Shown one piece after another: positions 7,188-10,901 of a stretch of DNA of 10,901 bases (position 1 is its first letter; every line of letters begins with the position of its first letter). A program made the position numbers and the translations under genes. A model generated the notes under the pieces. It was not told where the DNA came from. It searched no databases and worked only from the letters and a program-made list of their open reading frames with translations. The stretch is from Syntrophaceae bacterium UBA5619. Lineage in GTDB: Bacteria; Desulfobacterota; Syntrophia; Syntrophales; UBA5619. The stretch lies in contig DIKL01000033.1 of the NCBI GenBank assembly GCA_002424545.1, forward strand, positions 903 to 11,803, read 5' to 3'.

Positions 7188-7481
7188 TCAATCCTCCTCA
7201 TTGACCATGACGATTGCCTTCGGCCAGCACTCGTGGGCGCAGATGCCGCACCCTTTGCAGTAGTCGAGGTTCGCCTGAAAGAATCCGTCTTTATCTTCGT
7301 TGATGCACCCTTCGGGGCAGTAGATGTAACAGACGCCGCACTTGATGCATTTCGCGTTGTCCCAGATCGGGCGCTTCGCCCGCCAGCTTCCCGTATGATA
7401 CTCCGAAGCGCTTCCCGGCCGGAAGACCATGCATCCGGGATTGACCTCTTGCCAGGTTTCTGGCCATTTCTTTTCTGTCAT
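7188..7481 (-). CDS. porD: Pyruvate/2-oxoacid:ferredoxin oxidoreductase, delta (ferredoxin-like) subunit
   Basis: This 97-aa 2x[4Fe-4S] subunit passes electrons from the ThDP-proximal cluster to external ferredoxin. An N-terminal extension ends in GSWRAKRPIWD, a PorD hallmark. The clusters follow with ligands C45, C48, C51, C55 (CIKCGVCYIYCPEGC) and C75, C78, C81, C85 (CKGCGICAHEC). GAGG lies 8 nt before the ATG. It is 29 nt downstream of porC and its stop abuts porA. The gene is complete and of normal length for PorD. Confidence 0.95.
   Translation of the reverse strand: MTEKKWPETWQEVNPGCMVFRPGSASEYHTGSWRAKRPIWDNAKCIKCGVCYIYCPEGCINEDKDGFFQANLDYCKGCGICAHECWPKAIVMVNEED
7193..7200 (-). promoter_or_regulatory. 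Ribosome binding site deciding the porA start
   Basis: TGAGGAGG on the minus strand lies 7 nt before the ATG at 7185. It is much better placed for that ATG than for the TTG at 7191, which would leave almost no spacing. It sits inside the last codons of porD, consistent with coupled translation. Confidence 0.8.
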
Positions 7482-7510
7482 CGTGATATCCTCAAGGGTT
7501 ATTTTGATCC

Positions 7511-8059
7511 TCAGTTGATGATCCTGACCTGATCGAAGGCGCTTTTCGCGGCCGACATGTTTTTCTGCGCGATCCTGCCGAACCGCTCCTTGACCGGATT
7601 GTCGAGGGATTCGATCTTCACGACGCCGGTCACCTTGAGCAGCGCGCCGAGCATGGTGGTGTTGGTAATGGGCACGCCAAGCTCCTTCCAGGCAATTCCC
7701 GTGGCGTCGCAGGTTGCGATTTTTCCCGAAAATTTGATGTTTTTCTTGAGTTCCGCAAGGGTTTTGGTGGTGTTGACCAGCAGAATTCCGGTCGCTTTGA
7801 GCCCTTCGGCGACGTCGACCAGGGCGACGAGGCTCTCGTCAAGCACGACGACCACATCCGGGTGATAGATGCCGGAGCGGATCTTGATCTGCTTGTCGTC
7901 GACGCGATTGAACGCCGTCACCGGCGCTCCGCGCCTTTCCGGACCGAAGCTCGGAAACCCCTGTGCGTACTTCTCCTCTTCGATGGCCGCCAGGGAAAGC
8001 AGCTCCACCGATGTGACCGCTCCCTGACCGCCTCTTCCATGCCATCTGATTTCTAACAT
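7511..8059 (-). CDS. porC: Pyruvate/2-oxoacid:ferredoxin oxidoreductase, gamma subunit
   Basis: This 182-aa gamma subunit is the first gene of the operon. It begins with the family signature HGRGGQGAVTS (7-17), contains FPSFGPERRGAPV (35-47), and has the NTTMLGALLKVTG helix (133-145). These identify the gamma domain of archaeal-type four-subunit POR/VOR/KOR enzymes, and the length (about 180 aa) agrees. GGGAG lies 9 nt before the ATG. The gamma-delta-alpha-beta order matches the porCDAB arrangement known in Thermotoga and archaea. A promoter-like sequence and a pair of direct repeats lie upstream within 100 nt. Confidence 0.94.
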   Translation of the reverse strand: MLEIRWHGRGGQGAVTSVELLSLAAIEEEKYAQGFPSFGPERRGAPVTAFNRVDDKQIKIRSGIYHPDVVVVLDESLVALVDVAEGLKATGILLVNTTKTLAELKKNIKFSGKIATCDATGIAWKELGVPITNTTMLGALLKVTGVVKIESLDNPVKERFGRIAQKNMSAAKSAFDQVRIIN

Positions 8060-8078
8060 GCGTCAAATCTCCCGTAGT

Positions 8079-8111
8079 GATTGGCTTTTTAAAGCAGCGA
8101 CTGGCTTTTTA
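8079..8111 (-). repeat. Pair of 13-bp direct repeats in the porC leader (operator candidate)
   Basis: On the plus strand GATTGGCTTTTTA (8079-8091) and GACTGGCTTTTTA (8099-8111) match at 12 of 13 positions with a period of 20 bp, about two helical turns. They lie between the predicted transcription start and the porC Shine-Dalgarno. That position suits a repressor or RNA-binding regulator, but the function is inferred. Confidence 0.55.
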
Positions 8112-8125
8112 TGAAACGGTGTACC

Positions 8126-8152
8126 TTTATCTTATTCGACATTTGCTGTCAA
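8126..8152 (-). promoter_or_regulatory. Candidate sigma70-type promoter for the por-nuo operon
   Basis: On the minus strand a perfect -35 TTGACA (8147-8152) is followed after 15 bp by GATAAA (8126-8131), which matches 4 of 6 bases of the -10 consensus. The spacer is 2 bp shorter than the optimum. The surrounding DNA is more AT-rich than the coding regions. Transcription would start near 8119, giving a leader of about 60 nt before the porC ATG. Confidence 0.5.
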
Positions 8153-8510
8153 ACACTATTTATCGAAAAGAACGTGCAAGCTTCCCAAAAGCGCCGCAAA
8201 TCCTCTTTTTTCATAGCAATATAAGTGCCATTCCTTGAACAATGGGCGACACGCGTTCCCTGAAGATTTCTCACGCGATAACCTGATATCAAACAAGACG
8301 TTATGAATATATGGTTTGCTTCGGAAGGCGATCGGTTCCGACGGCTCTCGAAACGCAATTTGCCGAAAACCGTTCATTCGGCGCACGGGAAAGGGGTATT
8401 GACGACGGCAAAATGCGGCAACAGAAACAGACCCCATCGCGTGCTGAAACGGCACATCCGTGCTCGATCGGCACATTCGGAATCCACAACCAAAGTTTGA
8501 CCCTTTTCTA
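8153..8510. other. Gene-free stretch between the por promoter and recR
   Basis: No open frame here has a credible start, Shine-Dalgarno or recognisable protein. The longest minus-strand frame (8156-8476) has no family resemblance that I recognise. The left half is noticeably AT-rich. Two small hairpins occur: TCGGAA/TTCCGA (8321-8341) and GCCGAA/TTCGGC (8362-8382), each with a 9-nt loop. A tandem repeat lies at 8440-8476. No intrinsic terminator for recR is evident. The stretch may hold a decayed gene, a small RNA or only regulatory DNA. Confidence 0.5.
8440..8476. repeat. Tandem 18-bp dyad repeat downstream of recR
   Basis: CGTGCTGAAACGGCACAT (8440-8457) and CGTGCTCGATCGGCACAT (8459-8476) agree at 15 of 18 positions with a period of 19 bp. 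Each copy is itself a dyad, GTGC-N7-GCAC. Two spaced dyads of this kind resemble binding sites for a dimeric transcription regulator, but no gene starts close by on the plus strand. Confidence 0.55.
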
Positions 8511-9110
8511 TCAAACGCCGCGGCGGAATTCGAGACACTTGGCGAGCGTCATCCGGTCGGTATACTTGAGGTCGCCGCCCATCGGAACGCCCAGGGCGAT
8601 CCGCGTGACCTTCACGGCCCGTTCCTTCAAAAGTTTCGAGAGCAACAAGGCCGTCGTCTCTCCGGGAACGCTCGGATTGGTGGCCACGATCACCTCTTCG
8701 ACCGGGGAATCCGAAATCCGATCGAGAAGCTCGCGAATCCGGAGCTGTTCCGGACCGATGCCCTCCAACGGGGCAAGCGCGCCGTGGAGAACATGGTAGA
8801 CGCCGCGGTACCCCCCGCTCGCCTCCAGCGCGATGAGTGAATCGGGCTCCTCGACAACGCAGATGATTCTCCGGTTCCTCGCCTGGTCGGCACAGACGTC
8901 GCAGAGTTCCGCCTCGGCGAGATTGAAACAGACCGAGCAAAGGCGAATCTTCTGCTTCACGTCCAGAATGCTTTCGGCCAATCGACGCGCATCCTCCGCG
9001 GAGCCTCGGAGAACATGATTCGCCAGGCGCGCCGCCGTCTTTTCTCCGATGCCGGGAAATCTTGAAAACTCCTTGATCAGGCGCTGGATGGAAAGGGCGT
9101 ACCCGGACAT
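8511..9110 (-). CDS. recR: Recombination mediator protein RecR
   Basis: This 199-aa protein is RecR, which works with RecO (and RecF) to load RecA on single-stranded DNA gaps. An N-terminal helix-hairpin-helix ([20 protein letters not shown]) is followed by the Cys4 zinc finger C58, C61, C70 and C73. A Toprim domain carries [10 protein letters not shown] (E87) and ATNPSVPGE. The C-terminal Walker-B-like element reads [24 protein letters not shown]. The length is typical. AGGGGG lies 4 nt before the ATG, and the ebfC stop is only 8 nt upstream, so recR is co-transcribed with ebfC and dnaX. Confidence 0.97.
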   Translation of the reverse strand: MSGYALSIQRLIKEFSRFPGIGEKTAARLANHVLRGSAEDARRLAESILDVKQKIRLCSVCFNLAEAELCDVCADQARNRRIICVVEEPDSLIALEASGGYRGVYHVLHGALAPLEGIGPEQLRIRELLDRISDSPVEEVIVATNPSVPGETTALLLSKLLKERAVKVTRIALGVPMGGDLKYTDRMTLAKCLEFRRGV

Positions 9111-9118
9111 GGCTCCCC

Positions 9119-9430
9119 CTACATCAGGCCGGGGATCTGGAGCCCGCCCGTAATCTTTCCCATCTCCGCGGCGGCCATCTCCTGGGCCTTGCGAATCCCC
9201 TCGTTCACCGCCGCGACGACCAGGTCTTGGAGCATCTCGACGTCGTTCGGATTGACAACCTCTTTTTCGATTTTCAGAGAGAGGACCTCGAATTTGCCGT
9301 TGACGGTAACCGAGACCATGCCGCCGCCCGCGGTCGCGTCGACCCTCTTCTCCGCCAGTTCATCCTGCAGTTGCGCCATCCGCTCCTGCATCTTTTTGGC
9401 CTGTTTCATGATGTTTCCAAAATTCTGCAC
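9119..9430 (-). CDS. ebfC: Nucleoid-associated protein, YbaB/EbfC family
   Basis: This 103-aa DNA-binding protein belongs to the YbaB/EbfC family, which forms a tweezer-like dimer and sits between dnaX and recR in many bacteria. The N-terminus [18 protein letters not shown] is the family helix. It is followed by [20 protein letters not shown] and by the C-terminal helix and glycine-rich tail ending GLQIPGLM. The start is GTG, chosen because a full AAGGAGGT lies 7 nt upstream; the downstream ATG (codon 8) lacks one and would remove family-conserved residues. Confidence 0.95.
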   Translation of the reverse strand: MQNFGNIMKQAKKMQERMAQLQDELAEKRVDATAGGGMVSVTVNGKFEVLSLKIEKEVVNPNDVEMLQDLVVAAVNEGIRKAQEMAAAEMGKITGGLQIPGLM

Positions 9431-9437
9431 CGATACG

Positions 9438-9445
9438 ACCTCCTT
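9438..9445 (-). promoter_or_regulatory. Strong ribosome binding site for ebfC
   Basis: AAGGAGGT on the minus strand is a complete anti-16S match, 7 nt before the GTG at 9430. It justifies the non-ATG start. It lies in the 47-nt spacer after the dnaX stop. Confidence 0.85.
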
Positions 9446-9477
9446 GTGTATATAATCCCAAATCCGCGAGCAGTTTG

Positions 9478-10901
9478 CTAATCTTCCGGCGTCGCGTCGG
9501 GAGACATCTCCTCCCCGTCCGGTTTCGGAACGGCAAGAGGCGGCACGACTTCCGCCGGCGTCGGTGTCTCGAGCACCTTCACCTCCCGCACCTCCGCGCC
9601 GGGAAAGGCATCGAGGATCTTCCGCACGAGGGGATGAGAGAGCGCCTCCCGTCGGATCTCCTGGATACGATGATTCTTCACCGCCCGGCCGTTTCCGTTT
9701 CCGCCGGCGGAAACCGCCGCTCCGCTGTTCTCGGGGAGAACGGTTTCAATCTCGAGGGTCGTCTCCCGCCCGAAAAACCGCCGGCCGTGTTCGGCCAGCG
9801 CCCCCTTTCGGCCGACGACGTCATCGAAAAAGAGGTAGCCCTTCTCAAAACCGATCCGGAGAAGCCCCTCATCGCAGGCCAGGCAGATCCCCGATTCGAT
9901 TTTGGCGGAGAGGGCCGGATCATGACGTTTTACGAATTCCCTGTACCCTTGCCAGCCCTTTTCCGGGACCCCGCCTCCGCCCGCTTCCGGGCTGGTCCGA
10001 TAGGGAGCTTGCTCCTCGGCCGCCGGGGTAAACGCGGCGGTCTCCCTCTTTCCTTTTGCCTCACCTTCCTTTTCCCGCCGCCGTATTCCCTCCCGGCTGC
10101 CTGTGCCCGTCTTTTCGGGGCCTGCGTCCCCCGACGCCGGTTTCCCCTCCAGGCGTTTCTCCAGGCTCTCCATCCGGGCGATCATCGCCTCGATCGGAAT
10201 CAGGGGTTCCAGAAAGGCCATTCGGCAGAGGACCGTCTCCAGGTTCAATCGCGGGTTCTGGCTCCGGCGGACATTCTCCTCTTCGGCCATCAGGATCTCC
10301 AGGTAGCGCTGGAGCGTGTCCGTCGACCGGCCCGCCGCCTGCTCCTTCAGTTTGGCCGCTTCTTCCGCGGGAAGATCGACCAGCGCCTCTTTTTCTCCGG
10401 CAATTCCCGTGAAGAGAAGGTTCCGGAAATGGCCGAGGAGCGTCTGGAAGAAATAGCGCATGTCGAGGCCGGCGTAATAAGCTTCGTCGATGATTTTCAG
10501 GCATCGACCCGCGTCCCGGGCGAGAACCGCCTCGGAAAGGGAGAAGAGGAAACGCCGGTCCGACCGTCCGAGGATCTCCTCGACCGCCGGATCCGCGATT
10601 TCGTCGCCCGCATAGGAGATCACCTGGTCAAAGATGCTCTGCGCGTCGCGGAGGCTTCCGTCCCCCGCTTCGGCGATCCACGACAGGGCATTGTCACTGA
10701 TCCGTATGCCGTCCGACACGGAAATCCTCTTTAGATTTTCAGCAATCTGCTTCAGCGCGATTCGTCGGAAATCGAAACACTGGCAACGGGAGAGGATCGT
10801 CGCCGGCACCTTCTGGGTCTCCGTCGTCGCGAAGATGAAGATCACATGGGCGGGCGGCTCCTCCAGCGTCTTGAGAAGGGCGTTGAAGGCCTCCCGGGTC
10901 A
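9478..10901 (-). CDS. dnaX: DNA polymerase III subunit tau/gamma, 5' end outside window
   Basis: The visible part (about 473 residues) starts within the AAA+ domain at TREAFNALLKTLEEPPAHV and runs to the TAG stop. This subunit is the clamp-loader ATPase that opens the sliding clamp and, as tau, tethers the polymerase cores. The sensor-1 region (VIFIFATTE), the SRC arginine-finger motif (SRCQ, visible residues 37-40) and the sensor-2 motif GDGSLRDA (79-86) are intact. The collar domain follows. Residues about 249-317 form a low-complexity charged Glu/Lys/Gly/Pro linker, then a tau-like C-terminal domain. The Walker A motif and zinc finger lie outside the window. I see no clean A_AAA_AAG-type slippery heptamer in the linker, so a separate gamma product is not evident. 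Confidence 0.95.
   Translation of the reverse strand, partial: TREAFNALLKTLEEPPAHVIFIFATTETQKVPATILSRCQCFDFRRIALKQIAENLKRISVSDGIRISDNALSWIAEAGDGSLRDAQSIFDQVISYAGDEIADPAVEEILGRSDRRFLFSLSEAVLARDAGRCLKIIDEAYYAGLDMRYFFQTLLGHFRNLLFTGIAGEKEALVDLPAEEAAKLKEQAAGRSTDTLQRYLEILMAEEENVRRSQNPRLNLETVLCRMAFLEPLIPIEAMIARMESLEKRLEGKPASGDAGPEKTGTGSREGIRRREKEGEAKGKRETAAFTPAAEEQAPYRTSPEAGGGGVPEKGWQGYREFVKRHDPALSAKIESGICLACDEGLLRIGFEKGYLFFDDVVGRKGALAEHGRRFFGRETTLEIETVLPENSGAAVSAGGNGNGRAVKNHRIQEIRREALSHPLVRKILDAFPGAEVREVKVLETPTPAEVVPPLAVPKPDGEEMSPDATPED

Noticed and set aside
6424..7263. 279-codon plus-strand frame opposite porA
   Set aside because: It is antisense to porA with His/Asp/Val-rich composition mirroring the porA codons, and has no domain.
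8149..8214. Short minus-strand ORF MKKEDLRRFWEACTFFSINSV ahead of the por promoter
   Set aside because: It has no ribosome binding site at a workable distance and no recognisable match, and its stop overlaps the -35 box. It is mentioned only as a possible remnant.
9989..10160. A-rich runs in the dnaX linker as a programmed frameshift site for gamma
   Set aside because: In the zero frame the runs read GAA AAG and GCA AAA GGA, which do not fit the X XXY YYZ heptamer, and I see no following stem-loop arranged for frameshifting.
9475..10734. 419-codon plus-strand frame opposite dnaX
   Set aside because: It is a shadow of the dnaX reading frame; the protein is Arg/Pro/Phe-rich low-complexity sequence with no family resemblance.
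1..10901. CRISPR array, tRNA, rRNA, insertion sequence or phage attachment site
   Set aside because: I found no regularly spaced repeat series, no cloverleaf-like or rRNA sequence, and no transposase or integrase gene on either strand.

Overview
The window reads as an anaerobic, GC-rich bacterial chromosome. It has an oxygen-sensitive 2-oxoacid:ferredoxin oxidoreductase, a flavin-based NADH-oxidoreductase module, a MeaB-type chaperone next to a corrinoid adenosyltransferase (methylmalonyl-CoA chemistry), and the standard dnaX-ebfC-recR cluster. This suits a syntrophic or sulfate-reducing member of the Desulfobacterota (Syntrophales/Syntrophobacterales-like). That placement is inferred from gene content and protein style, not from a marker gene.

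Left part, + strand (3-1794): the C-terminal half of a MeaB/ArgK GTPase, an 84-nt imperfect palindrome that supplies the meaB stop codon and ends one base before the next start codon, a corrinoid adenosyltransferase (cobO/btuR), and a YycJ/WalJ-like metallo-beta-lactamase-fold hydrolase that starts inside the cobO stop codon (TAATG). A strong bidirectional hairpin terminator (1816-1850) separates this unit from the convergent minus-strand unit.

Centre, - strand (8059 down to 1934): a seven-gene operon in the order porC, porD, porA, porB, nuoE-like, nuoF-like (HydB/HndC type), HoxU-like. Genes overlap or lie 2-37 nt apart. A plausible sigma70-like promoter and a pair of 13-bp direct repeats precede porC. 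The first four genes encode all four subunits of a pyruvate-type ferredoxin oxidoreductase. The last three resemble the diaphorase part of an electron-bifurcating [FeFe] hydrogenase (HydC, HydB and the front end of HydA), but no hydrogenase catalytic domain follows. The simplest reading is that electrons from 2-oxoacid oxidation pass through ferredoxin to NAD(H), or the reverse. Whether the two modules form one complex is unknown. This is the most interesting part of the window.

Right part: a gap of about 450 nt without a credible gene (8060-8510) holds the por promoter, two sets of short tandem repeats and small hairpins. Beyond it is dnaX (5' end outside the window), ebfC/ybaB and recR on the - strand, a classic DNA replication and repair operon. 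Large ORFs lying antisense to these genes are shadows of GC-rich codon usage and are not annotated.
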